Part shown: piece after piece, positions 50,515 to 58,503 of the stretch
How positions within the stretch are numbered: the first letter of the stretch is position 1
How the letters are laid out: every line of letters begins with the position of its first letter
Assembly: GCA_963921935.1 (NCBI GenBank)
Contig: OY998175.1
Coordinates: forward strand, 152,945,309-153,009,308
DNA length: 64,000 nt
From: Galeruca laticollis
Taxonomy: Eukaryota > Arthropoda > Insecta > Coleoptera > Chrysomelidae
Direction: 5' to 3'
Program-made: the position numbers and the translations under genes
Notes under the pieces: model-generated
Told to the model about the DNA's origin: nothing
The model's input: only the letters and a program-made list of their open reading frames with translations
Database searches by the model: none

Positions 50515-53473
50515 CACATCCTCTATTTGAAATTTAAAGAATAAGTGAAACATAAGGAAATTTATTTAATTTAGTTGTCATACTCTCGATACACACTGTA
50601 CTCTACGTAAATTCCTAAATTTTGAAAGATTCAGTAGAAATATCAAATATGACATTTCATAATTTTGATGACATTTAAGTAGAATATATCTAATGATAGA
50701 TAGAACATAATAGGATTTGGAGAAAATATTTGAAATTGTAAAATATAGAGGTCTCTGCTAGCAAGATTGCAACTGTAATAAAAGAATTTCAAAATCTCAC
50801 TTGGTTATTGAAAATTATAGATTAGAAACTTTTTCAAAAACAAGAAAAATCGGTAACCAACGGAAAGGAGAATTATTTATTTTGTAAATTTTTAGTGAGT
50901 AGCTTTTTATCCTTTGAAGAGACAACATCAAAATAAGAGTTGTTCTCGAATGTTTTTGGTAGATTGCATAAATTGCATATGATACAATCAGATAAATAAC
51001 CTATATAATAAATTCAGTGCGTACATAATTCGGAAAAGAATTGTATCGTAAAAGTGTATGTGGTTCCAGTTTTTCTAAATCGTATATATTTAGAAAGTTG
51101 CAGTATTCTAAATACGTTAGAATAAGTACGAGATTTCCTGATCCATTGGGTGAGTCCTCTCCAGTTTTAAATTTATTTCTCGAGAAATATCAGGCCTTAA
51201 ATTCAATACAGTTTAAAGATGCATCTATATATAAGAAAATTTGAAATATACCAAATTTATTGATACCTATCATTTACAACATCAAGTGAATAGACCATTT
51301 TGAGCAGAAGTTTCGGTATTTGACATTGATACACGTCAAGTGTAAATTATTATTTGAACGTTCGATAATAATTCATTAGGTTAAATTTTAGCATAGTTGT
51401 ATTCTAATTTTAAGTTTTGTAGAGGTTACGACTGTTGTTCTCTTATCATAATTTCTGGGAATAACAATTTTGATAATTTTGCGTATCTGATAGTATAATA
51501 TATAATTTTGATTCTAACTACCTGTATTATTCATTCAGTATCCAATCTCATTGAACTTATCATTTTTTTACATTCATAAAATTTTCAATTTAATCAGTGA
51601 CATTTGGTTGACATTTTTAGTGACAGTAAATTAGTAAATGTCATAAAATAATGAAATAGCGTTTTATAATATTGAATTAACAGTTATTTGAGAGTTTGAT
51701 AATAGTGAAACATTTAATTTGGAAATATCTTAAAAAAACAAATAAATTTGAAGAATTAATTTTGAACAATTATAATCTCACCCTGAGATAGGAGTAATAA
51801 GTTGATTATAGATAAATTCATCTTTATATTAATATTTATTGGCGCCGGGCATATTTAATTTGACAATTACTGTCAAATTTGAAATTCAATACGTACTTAA
51901 GTGGTATGCACAATAATTGTCGCTGCGACAAGATAGTATAATTTATTTACATATCGTAGGGCAATTATATCTAAAGAATTGAAATATTCGTGGGAAATTA
52001 TATTCAAAGGTTTGAAAATTTAACAATTGTCACCCAACGCGGGGCAATTACAATTATAAGACTGAATATATAACAATATATAAAGAATTTTTTTTACTTA
52101 CCCTTATTACAAATGTCGCATATATGTGACTTTTCTCCTGTATGAGTCCTCATGTGTTTGGTAAGTTCATTAGATTGACAGAACGATTTTTGACATACGC
52201 AGCAAACATAAGGTCGTTCTCCTGTATGGATCCGGATATGGGCTATGAGATTGGATCTTGTTGAGAAAGCTTTTGGACACATCACACATTTATGTGGCCT
52301 TTCACCTAAAAACTCACAGTATATCAACAAGTTCTTTTAAAGAAAGACTATATTTACCTGTATGTGTTCTCATATGTTTCTCCAAATCCTGTGCTTGTCT
52401 ACATCCTTTATCACATACTATACATCGAAAAGGCCTTTCTCCAGTGTGCATACGTAGATGTATTTTGAAATTTCCACTGTGTGCAAAACCTTTATTACAA
52501 GTCTTACATTTATATGGCATGTCTGATGCATGGGTTTTCATGTGCCTGGTGAGTTTTGTTGCTGTTGAAAAAACTTTATTACATATCTGGCATTGCTTTG
52601 CTACATCTGCTGGTTTGACTTTCAATTTTGATTTTTCTTCTTTTATGTCACTGGTTGGATGGTTAGTAAGCTGTTGTTCTGGTTGTTGCTGTTGTGTCTG
52701 GTCAATATATTGGACTTGTGGTTGTTGAGGTTGTACTTGAGGATCCATCTAAAGAATAACTTAATCATGTTAAAATATATAACTGTAACCATTTTTTAAA
52801 TAAAGCTTACCGCAATAGGTTGAACATCTTGGTTGTGTAAAACAGTAGTGTGATCTAAAGGAATGGTGTAGTTACCATTATAAACTTGTACTTGACCCAC
52901 ACTATCCACATTGTAACCACTTAATTGAGAATATTCTATTTGGGTCATTTGTTGTGGTTCTGGTTGACTAACTGGTATAAAATTATTTTGAGGAACATTG
53001 TTTATTAAAGTGTTACATTCCATATATACACAACTGTTTTCAGGTATGTTTTGTGTATACTGAGAAGTGATATTTCTGGTAGGCTCTTTTTCAATTCGCT
53101 GTAATGGCGGAGGCTGATGATGCTGTTCATCTGTCCTTTCTGATATTTTGTTAAAGTACTGACGTAATTTACCATCTGATTTTTCGCACAATTTTTTAAA
53201 TTGAAAAGATATATGAAGTTTAGCTGAACATTTTTGACATATTTGCGCTGGTAAATTATCATTTTGCCAAACCTGGAATTTAAAAAAAAATTAGGGTATA
53301 TTTACCTTTTTAATTAAGCTCAAGTATTATTGTGTGTCAAGCAGAAAAAATAATACCTGCACATTTGCACAAGCCATCAGTTTCTTTGAAATATTAACTT
53401 TAAATATCGACATCATAACACCTTCATTTAGACATACTCTACAGATTTTTTGGAAATCCAAGTGGTCTTCCAT
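35393..53473 (-). CDS. ZAD C2H2 zinc-finger protein (five exons, complete)
   Basis: Spliced host gene on the minus strand. Exons: 53473-53357, 53272-52811, 52748-52358, 52305-52102, 35697-35393. They sum to 1479 nt, 492 codons plus TAG, with no internal stop. The N-terminus is a zinc-finger associated domain (about residues 11-80): CRVCL near residue 11 and CQKC near 50 supply the four zinc cysteines. Residues 80-240 are Gln/Asn/Pro-rich and likely disordered. Eight C2H2 fingers follow, linked by TGE(R/K)P-type linkers. ZAD proteins are nuclear DNA-binding factors that dimerise through the ZAD; the target here is unknown. Introns 1-3 are 84, 62 and 52 bp, but intron 4 is about 16.4 kb and full of transposons. 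The start is the first ATG before the ZAD. An extra small exon in intron 4 cannot be excluded, though phase and finger spacing need none. Confidence 0.9.
35698..36992. other. Intron 4 of the ZAD gene, 3' part; no element recognised
   Basis: AT-rich, without a supported frame. Beyond it lies Gypsy-2. Confidence 0.4.
36993..37459 (-). repeat. Gypsy-2 3' LTR
   Basis: On the minus strand it starts TGTTACGAAACAGC right after a purine tract and ends GCATTACA. It is about 467 bp. It matches the other LTR with a 6-nt length difference near 37130 and few substitutions. Confidence 0.85.
37434..37994 (-). pseudogene. Gypsy-2 macro-like domain (TARG1/OARD1 type) fused to CCCH zinc finger
   Basis: After an in-frame TAG at 37997-37995 the minus strand stays open to 37434. 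It reads FTLPEDYSLAYNIPARLK, then LASVFRKKFGQLEKLEDQIP, RYVFYVVTKNEFQDRSTY and KLAMPKIASDQLDWRIIRNM, an arrangement I recognise from TARG1-type macro domains, which remove ADP-ribose from proteins. The Lys of VVTK and an Asp in IASD sit where that family has catalytic Lys and Asp. The Gly-rich binding loops are eroded (NARELA where GxGIA is usual; MPKIASD for MPRIGCGLD). A CCCH finger follows directly (C-x7-C-x5-C, CYFHKIGKC, CRF), with Tyr in place of the final His. It is placed after the integrase and before the polypurine tract, so it is part of the element. Upstream macro codons (GAYGGTGKARYGVT, about 38040) carry stops. Confidence 0.75.
37463..37472 (-). other. Gypsy-2 polypurine tract
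   Basis: AAGGAGGAGG on the minus strand lies three bases before the 3' LTR start, where the plus-strand primer is expected. Confidence 0.6.
38221..39355 (-). pseudogene. Gypsy-2 integrase, broken frames but DDE present
   Basis: Reading begins in the pre-integrase linker (LKAYWA, then LLKRVLENDDGTEMRRQLVI). It passes through the zinc-binding domain (RVAEILEKLHDSASGGHLGV, then CKKCTIC, with a stop in place of a Trp at 39039) into the catalytic core: IALDIAGPFPTTENSG, VHSDQGRNFESHLF and HPQSDGMVEIINRTIGKYL, giving the three acidic residues. A shift near 38500 leads to the C-terminal frame LPCDLEFGCRPGED and KEGDKVWLHNPTRKKG, the usual GPY/F-like end region. It would insert element DNA. The RT that should precede it is absent. 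Confidence 0.85.
39356..40973 (-). pseudogene. gag: Gypsy-2 gag: SAP-like start, coiled coil, capsid, duplicated zinc knuckle
   Basis: The first frame (40973-40230, 247 aa) opens MVELRAELEDRELETSGKKS, a SAP-like helix pair. A coiled coil follows, with repeated ISANMDEKISAMKND blocks (a 45-bp DNA repeat near 40740-40815), and then the capsid start (APTFDGKMSWTNYVKQFEAA). The next frame (40221-39976) continues the capsid with YELDIARLVRFAYPSA and IQAFIDGLRDP. Then a module YSKGRTMQEKGDDDRLDQIV plus knuckle CNCCELEHARSSC occurs, and a second diverged copy (YNKGRTMQEE, CRKCGALEHVRSPS) about 240 bases on, where the last zinc Cys is Ser. Several shifts interrupt the frame. Gag would form the particle and bind RNA. 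Confidence 0.8.
41026..41043 (-). other. Gypsy-2 primer-binding site
   Basis: TGGTGTCAGGTGTGGGAT on the minus strand, one base inside the 5' LTR. It resembles sites complementary to the 3' end of tRNA-Leu; the tRNA assignment is from memory of such sites. Confidence 0.6.
41045..41456 (-). repeat. Gypsy-2 5' LTR, outer end truncated
   Basis: It matches the 3' LTR from TGTAATGC (plus strand) up to CATACCTGGC at 41456, then diverges, so the first ~45 bases of the 5' LTR are missing or replaced. Confidence 0.85.
41800..42240 (+). pseudogene. piggyBac transposase fragment
   Basis: Plus-strand frames read GTMKSNWNDKNK, then LPMEFSKPTKWPTHTSMFGF, and in another phase YVIITSNMHNHDDNDRDTGE, KPVIVTTYSKTKGGVDVVDK and MVIFYNILNVAGIN. 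KTKGGVDVVD with its catalytic Asp and the NVAGIN block are piggyBac signatures. Only the C-terminal half of the catalytic core remains, with a frame change and a stop where Trp is expected after CNCKR. No TTAA ends were found. Confidence 0.8.
42241..42724. other. No gene seen
   Basis: AT-rich spacer between the piggyBac fragment and the 3' end of the next LINE. Confidence 0.4.
42725..44550 (-). pseudogene. LOA/R1-type LINE fragment: RT C-part and RNase H
   Basis: A 349-aa frame (44526-43477) begins within the RT at KGCPQGGLLSPLLWSLVVDD and has the catalytic ALGYADDLVIVVRG, NPNKTTLVPFTNKRKL and VKYLGVILDRKLTWNSHLAH. RNase H follows: TFYTDGSKTNEGVGIW, FQAEILVIDFCAQE, then after a shift IASDSQAALV and WVPGHKRIAGNETANGLAKE, so all four acidic residues and the His region are visible. 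The 3' end passes through CRFCDSAD into a UTR ending near 42725. It is truncated at the 5' side. The wording of the RT fits the LOA/R1 group with RNase H; the exact clade is uncertain. Confidence 0.8.
44556..46480 (-). pseudogene. CR1-like LINE reverse transcriptase fragment
   Basis: From 46480 down the minus strand shows HLPWFDYEVYDKIKLWDRAY, then EEFRPINTLPPMEKLIETTV, AVAVFLDLKRDFETIDRKYC, and the 144-aa frame 45449-45015 with YLTNRKQRVRFKDQ, GAPLGSVLIPLLFILYINDI and FINMFAGDTLIAYRDVN. The catalytic Asp-Asp is changed to Gly-Asp. The thumb continues as MGIVLDNILNFNSHVYYAYK and ends LQNPRMRITLKINRLIPIRS. The RPI..P..EKLIE..V and LFLIYINDL-type blocks fit CR1-like elements. Several shifts and stops. 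Confidence 0.7.
46507..47950 (+). pseudogene. I-like LINE copy 2 ORF1 (CCHC RNA-binding protein)
   Basis: It starts MTENLPPDDGGNINNLSNIN. After frame changes near 46770 and 47020 come RVQLEILKNANNLINNKELN, KAFIPNNLLERKGVIKEVDT, then IDGETIYIPKQTILVTFEGN and three knuckles: CYNCLRYGHVVKQC, CLNCGEIEKDDHTC and CIYCKVNIHKSTSRTC. A last frame (47387-47950) has a Pro/Asn-rich tail with PPTPPIPLSNIPKKRKVNTR, which includes a KKRK nuclear-localisation-like cluster. ORF1 proteins coat element RNA. At least three shifts. Confidence 0.8.
47941..49740 (+). pseudogene. I-like LINE copy 2 ORF2: endonuclease and RT N-part
   Basis: MANKNNTINILQWNSRSAVA opens the endonuclease, overlapping the ORF1 end by about ten bases. 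It continues VDIAILTET, a stop, RADRADGYGGTAILFKNHMK, ILAGDFNAHHEVWGSHK, AVDLTFSSPNI and LGSDHYPIIMELAV. The linker and RT fingers follow: ALNISKNTAPGEDDIKYAML, then FKKGFGTIDVASHITTDIR. A 52-bp tandem duplication at 49351-49454 shifts the frame. Beyond about 49730 the RT is lost. Confidence 0.8.
49351..49454. repeat. Perfect 52-bp tandem duplication in LINE copy 2
   Basis: ATGGTCAACCGGGAATTGCA begins each unit (49351 and 49403), and the two units appear identical. Fifty-two is not a multiple of three, so the RT frame shifts. Confidence 0.95.
50105..50153. repeat. (TA)n microsatellite at LINE copy 2 3' end
   Basis: Alternating AT follows AAAAAATAA, likely grown from the LINE tail. Confidence 0.95.
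50154..52101. other. Intron 4 of the ZAD gene, 5' part; no gene
   Basis: The stretch 50154-50469 lies between two TA tracts and starts CAGTGCTATTCAAAAGTC, with CTTTTGAAC about 25 bases later forming a small inverted pair. It looks like the end of an unidentified element. The rest to 52101 is AT-rich. A 67-codon frame at 51041-51244 has no recognised domain. Confidence 0.35.
50470..50510. repeat. (TA)n microsatellite
   Basis: About 40 bases of alternating TA in intron 4. Confidence 0.95.
52102..52305 (-). CDS. ZAD zinc-finger gene, exon 4
   Basis: Acceptor TTTTTAG; the split Gly codon restores the THTGERP linker. Fingers 4 and 5 are CVMCPKAF..HIRIH and CCVCQKSF..HMRTH. The first part of finger 6 (CDICNK) is followed by one base of the next Gly codon and donor GTAAGT at 52101. 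Confidence 0.9.
52358..52748 (-). CDS. ZAD zinc-finger gene, exon 3
   Basis: Acceptor TTTAG before an in-frame ATG (MDPQVQPQQPQVQYIDQ). It encodes a glutamine-rich stretch, KSKLKVKPADVAKQ, and fingers 1-3: CQICNKVF..HMKTH, CKTCNKGF..HLRMH and CIVCDKGC..HMRTH. Finger 3 has Cys where the hydrophobic core Phe is usual. Donor GTAAAT follows THT plus one base, phase 1. The ATG at the exon start could serve an alternative transcript lacking the ZAD. Confidence 0.9.
52811..53272 (-). CDS. ZAD zinc-finger gene, exon 2
   Basis: Acceptor TTCCAG at 53273-53278. The exon begins VWQNDNLPAQICQKCSAKLH, completing the ZAD, and continues through a Gln/Pro/Asn-rich linker with several YN and QP repeats. Donor GTAAGC follows QPIA, phase 0. 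Confidence 0.9.
53357..53473 (-). CDS. ZAD zinc-finger gene, exon 1
   Basis: Starts ATG at 53473-53471 (MEDHLDFQKICRVCLNEG) and ends KLMACANVQ before donor GTATTA, phase 0. It holds the first two zinc cysteines of the ZAD and the conserved IF and C-A positions. Confidence 0.9.
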
Positions 53474-53721
53474 TCTTTTGTTTACTTTTCACATATAAAA
53501 TAAAGTAGCCTGGTACCCAGTAGAATTACAAACTACAAACAAACTATAGAGATGTATGATGGTATTAGAACATTTAGAACTGGTTTTGTCAATTGTCACG
53601 GCTTCTTGCTTGTCATGGCAACTTCGAGTTCCAAGCTTAATAAAAAGCAGTGATTTGTTGGAACGGTTTTTAAATAGAGAGGCTGGTACTATTGAGAATA
53701 TAATTAGCAACTATAAGTATA

Positions 53722-54454
53722 AGAACCGTTTTACACTTACGAGAAGTATTGCGAAATTTACTCTGAAAATTTTCGTGAGAATAATTTTTGCTGTTTTGCA
53801 CGTCATAGAATTATTGCAAAAATTTTCAGAGTAAAAATATAGAACGAGTTCTATATTTTAATGGCAATAATTTAGAAAGTGCGCGAGAATCGACGCAGAA
53901 GCCAATAAGCCATAAATAAAATCAAAATAATAAGGGTGTCATGTGTTGTTATAAGAGGATCTTCAACAATCAACCATTAATTTTTTATTTAGGAGAGCTA
54001 AGGTCTACTTTCTCTTCTTTGAAGCCAATTTTTTTACCATTGAGATCTTTGTTTTTTTGCGTTTAATTAAGAAAAATAGCAAATAATAGCTAACTGCTAT
54101 AGCACCTGACAGTAACTCTTTTTGCCTTGCAGGCATGGCTATAAATACCAGTTAAATTGCCAAATAATATAATATGAAAACTTGAAATTTTTTAAAAAAT
54201 AACCAAACATCTAAAATAAATGGTTCAAAAACAGCTGATTACTTGAAGAATGCGTATCATGACAACTTCTTCCGAAAACAATCTCTCTGTCTCTGCGCAG
54301 GCGTATGACATAAATTATTATGAAAGTTTTTGTTGTAAAAATATTATGTGTAAAACAGACAAGCGATGAAATATTTTTAAAATTCTTATCAAAATTATAA
54401 ATGTTATTTTCAGAGTAAATTTCGCAGTAATTCTCGTACGTGTAAAACGGTTCT
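53722..54454. mobile_element. Inverted-repeat element (MITE-like) upstream of the ZAD gene
   Basis: A 44-bp inverted repeat (53722-53765, AGAACCGTTTTACAC.., and 54411-54454) with three mismatches brackets 733 bp with no coding frame. Inside the left end is a second inverted pair, CTCTGAAAATTTT (53761) against AAAATTTTCAGAG (about 53819-53831), and a short palindrome TATAGAAC/GTTCTATA at 53839-53856, as if a further partial copy had been added. No clear target duplication. Confidence 0.65.
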
Positions 54455-54811
54455 AAGAAAATGGCGCTTATAAAAATAATATAACCTAATTTTATTGCCA
54501 ATTTTATTTCGAACCACTGCAACTTTTGTAACATTACCTAACTTTCTGTACAAACAGAAACGGGGATATTGATATGTGTTCATTGCTCTTGACGTTCTTG
54601 TTTCTAATAAATGTAATATATGCTGAAACAGCTCCGAAACGAAACGCTTTTTGTCTCTGCTTTTTTGTCGGAGCAGGAACGTTTGTCACGGCTCCTTGAA
54701 AATCATCCATTTAACGCATCTCTAACAAATTACCAAATATGCCATATGTCACTGTCAACTTCATGTACATTTACCAAGGTACCTAAAGTCTATAGGTTGC
54801 CTATAAACTAT

Positions 54812-55578
54812 TGGTCGCGTTCATCCGCGCACATGATACCTGATCGATCAGGTAGCGATCCCGAGATTACTATGATCGCTCACTGATTGGACGCCATTTA
54901 AAAGATCACTTTTATTTTACGATCCGCTCCTGATCATAGCGCTCACCCCACGTGTTTGTTTTGTTTGAAACTTTTGAGTATAGTAGTTGATTTTTGATTT
55001 ATTTAATGTTATTGTGTAGTTTTGAAGTAGAATTTAATATTAAATATATCTAGTATTGTATATTATATTGTATAGTATATTTTAATATATCGTATTGTTT
55101 TCCTGTAGTTTTTGAAATATTTTGTATTAATACATCTATAGTTGAGTACCTATCATCTTGTGTAGTATAGTAGAGAACCCATATCAGAATTACTATAAGT
55201 AGAGTAGTGTAATTTGATAATTGCTTTGTTAGGTTATATTTATAGTAGGTAAATCGTTTAATTTAGAATCATGAGTATAAAATTAGTTGAGGGTGCATCA
55301 GTTATGTGTTGATGAAGCGGGATTCATGTAAATGGATGAATACTTATGACTTAGATCCACAATTAAAATAATATTTCTGAAAAACAATGTAAACAGTAGA
55401 ACAAAATCAAAAGTTAAAAAAACTACCTAACCAAATTTCTTGAATACATAAACAAAAACAAACGAATGACAAAGACATATATCGATGTCACTTTATTGTC
55501 GGTTCATTCGTGCGAGATGAGCGCTCACTGGGCGCTATTTTCGGAGCGATCTTTAACTGGTGTGGATGAGCGCGACCA
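54812..55578. mobile_element. Second inverted-repeat element (MITE-like)
   Basis: TGGTCGCGTTCATCC at 54812 pairs with GGATGAGCGCGACCA ending at 55578 with one mismatch, over a 767-bp non-coding unit. Blocks near both ends repeat GATCGCTC/GAGCGATC-like motifs. No target duplication is evident. Confidence 0.5.
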
Positions 55579-56640
55579 TTGTAGGTCATCTGACGTCGCC
55601 ATATTGAGCGTCATCGTGCTTGCCGTGTATACCAGCATTACCTAAAAAGAATTTTTTTTGACAATATTTTTTTTGTTTTTGGTGCTTATGGTAGTTTGTT
55701 ATCGTAGTTTCGTGTACTTTTCAGCAACGTAAGTTAGCAACTATAAGGGTGTAACCTCATGCGATCGCTCGTTTCCAGCGGCAAATCTGGTTACGTGACC
55801 TCATTTTAAATTTCCCGCGACTTAAAAAAGTAGCGATAAAACTGAAAATGTTGAGTTTTGTCGCTGAAAATGTTGAGCGTTGTCGCTGGAAATTAAGCGA
55901 CATGCAATTTTTTTGTTCTATGTTTGATTGGTGTATAAACAATAGATTCAGGCGAGGTAAATATTTTAAAAGATTATTAATTGTTTTAGTATGGAAATAT
56001 ACGTTTAAAACTATAATTTTATTTCTTCATTGTACAGTTTTATCGAGATTAAAATGATGTAACTGCCACACTTTTGTTTGTAAGCAGTTTTTAAATGACA
56101 TATATTAATGTTTTGTTGTGATAATTAAGTACTTGTTTTGTTTGTTTATATAAATTCATGTTCCTTTATTATTAAGAAAAAAAGTACAATTTTTTGAAGA
56201 TTGTGATAATATAAGATTGTTAAGTTAATAAATGAAACATTTTTATACTGAAATGAAAAAATCATCACTGTGTATCCTAGGTTAAAATAAATATATTTCA
56301 ATCAATTGTTTTGTTTCAATTTTCTTTCTTGGGATCTGGGTTTCTTCCAAATACAGAAATAAATTAGCCATATAAACAAAAAATACAAAATTTTATTTTT
56401 ATAGTACAATTCCAGACTCCAAACTCAATAGAATATGATAACAATATACATGCAGTATTCATACAATATTAAGAATTCAACAACCAAATGTGTTCCCATA
56501 AATACAAAGCCTGTCCATGTGGAAGTGCATGGTTTAATAAGAATATTCCAAAATAATTAAAAGTAAAAAAAATTAGAAAATTTATATATTTATTTATACA
56601 TAATATTATCAGGAGATGAGCAAACTTTTAAAATTTAACA
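55579..56640. other. No gene seen; short 22-bp tandem repeat
   Basis: Two adjacent 22-bp units (55845-55866 and 55867-55888) beginning AAAATGTTGAG and ending TTGTCGCTG differ at two positions. Otherwise AT-rich without supported frames. Confidence 0.5.
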
Positions 56641-57117
56641 TAAATTAAAAGTAGAACTTCCTTTTTGAGAGATCTCCAAAGTGCTCTGCAATTATATTCG
56701 CTGTTGTCGTTTCCTCTACCAGATACTGGTAGATATGGATGTGAAACAGTCACCGGTAGATAAAGATCTGTTGAAAAATTGTATTTAGTTTAATCTCTGT
56801 AATCAATATGGTTAAGCAAGACAAATCTACATGGAACACTCAAAACGCAACTTTTGGTATGTAAATGAATACAGAACGAGCATCTTTCAGATGGCGTCGT
56901 CTAAAAATTCTATATATACATTGTCAAACCAAACATCAACAGTCGATGATCTTTCGCCGACCTTGTTGTACTTTCATTATTTATTATTAAGACGCGGCAT
57001 TAATATATTTTACGAAACAAGCGTGATTCCTTGGTTTGTTAATAACCTTATTACACCTTCAAGTCCACTGGCCGCTAGCCACATTTGAAATTAAAATCTA
57101 GTTACATCTAATTAAAT
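56641..57117. other. No gene assigned; possible minus-strand exon
   Basis: On the minus strand CAATTTTTCAACAG (acceptor-like, ending near 56772) precedes an open stretch reading LYLPVTVSHPYLPVSGRGND that stops near 56635. No family was recognised and no donor-linked partner found. Confidence 0.2.
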
Positions 57118-57360
57118 CTAATTGTGTCCTTTGGGATTATCACAAGAGGCTTCAAAACAGCCATGTTCTATTCGTAATTTATGCAATGGGCGAACCCAAA
57201 AACGTTTATGACTATATTCCTTCTTGTTTTTGCACAACAAAATTTTGTTTACTACGAAAGCTGCTAATACACTTTTTCGCCGAATTTTCTGAATCCCCGC
57301 TCTGATAGAAATTTGTTGACACTGATCAACCCACTTTTGATATTTGTAATCAAACGACAT
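57118..57360 (-). pseudogene. Possible Harbinger transposase N-terminal fragment
   Basis: An 80-codon minus-strand frame starts at 57360 and holds SVLAAFVVNKILLCKNKKEY and HKRFWVRPLHKLRIEHGCFE. The RRFWVRPW...R...G pattern occurs at the start of HARBI1/Harbinger proteins. The match breaks off after that, so it is a fragment or a chance likeness. Confidence 0.35.
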
Positions 57361-58162
57361 GTCGTCAATTTCCTACTATCATACCAGAGTGTCGCTGATT
57401 ATAGACTAGAACACTATTTTATTAATATTCACTCCAATTTTATTCACTTGTATCTCTGCTACTAAGGAAAATTAGGAAATAGGCCACTCCAGAGTTCTGT
57501 CACATTAAAACCTATATGGCGGCTGGAGGACAAATTACAAAGTTAAATCAAAGAATATACCAACAACAAATTTTTTTAAAAATGGTATATTAAATGACAT
57601 TTTTGGAAGAATATCTTCAAAAAGATAATCCATTACACCGAAACAGGCCACAAAATGTTATTTGATGAAATTAAAGTTCTACACACTGAACAAAATATTT
57701 CTAAGAGATATTTTCTTGAAATGGTAGAAATTAACAAGGCAAATAATAGTATGAACAAGAAAAGTGACATTGAAAATCTGAGCAATATTTATAGCTACCT
57801 CTTATCTATGGACCAAAATAGATGATTTTCAATATTTGCATGCTTTTATTTCATAAAAATAAATTCATTTCTACTAATGTCAAAATGTCCAACAAATTAT
57901 TTGTCAAAGTCATTTTCTCAGGTTATAGTCTAACCTAAAATTTTCTTCAGACTCCATTCAATATAAAGTAACCTAAAAGAAAAGAAAATTATATATTGAT
58001 TTGTCTATGTGAAGTATGTCCCCATTTATATTATAATAATATTTAAAAATTCTACATTTATAACTTTTTGGTGATTATTTGTCTAAAATTAACTTAATTT
58101 TTACATGTAAGTACTTATATTTATTTTAAATCATTTTATATTTGAATATTATATATTGTAGT

Positions 58163-58198
58163 GCCCTGAAGAAGTGTCAAAAGACAAGAAAGCTTGGC
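58163..58198 (+). ncRNA. Degenerate hammerhead-like motif in PLE-3 3' end
   Basis: CTGAAGA (58166-58172), a possible stem TGTC/GACA with AAAA loop (58175-58186), then GAAA (58188-58191). GCC before the first box can pair with GGC at 58196-58198. The cleavage-site region (GCTT) does not give a clear GUC, so this is at best a remnant. Confidence 0.25.
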
Positions 58199-58254
58199 TT
58201 TTTGTAAATAAAAGATCTTCCGTTAAATTTTGGACTGAAAATCCCCGTTATCCA

Positions 58255-58255
<1 letters not shown>

Positions 58256-58345
<90 letters not shown>
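58256..58345. repeat. (CT)n then (TA)n microsatellite
   Basis: About 35 bases of CT repeats run straight into about 55 bases of TA repeats at the 3' end of PLE-3. Confidence 0.95.
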
Positions 58346-58347
<2 letters not shown>

Positions 58348-58503
58348 AACCAGATATCATAGATATTAAGAGAATTACTTCTATAGGAATATGTTGCTAA
58401 TATGAAAACATATGAAAATAATATAATTTAAGAAAACATAATTAAAAGGAAACACTTTTCTTAATTAAAAGCATATCAAGTAAAGATATATTAAATAATT
58501 AGC

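Larger units (their letters stand above)
57620..58345 (+). pseudogene. PLE-3: Penelope-like 3' fragment
   Basis: From about 57640 the plus strand reads HYTETGHKMLFDEIKVLHTE, then YFLEMVEINKANNSMNKKSD and LSNIYSYLLSMDQNR before TGA (about 57823). This is the end of the GIY-YIG endonuclease domain, and it closely parallels LNKKSDLDELSKIY in PLE-1. The 3' UTR runs to a CTGAAGA box (58166) and ends in CT and TA microsatellites. The copy is 5'-truncated, as is common for Penelope elements. Confidence 0.65.

Noticed and set aside
51041..51244. 67-codon plus-strand frame in intron 4, considered as an extra exon or host gene
   Set aside because: Opposite strand to the ZAD gene, no domain, no splice support.
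51839..52046. TGGCGCCGGGC and CACCCAACGCGGGG in intron 4 as traces of a solo LTR and primer-binding region
   Set aside because: The two motifs are on inconsistent spacing and no LTR pair is visible.
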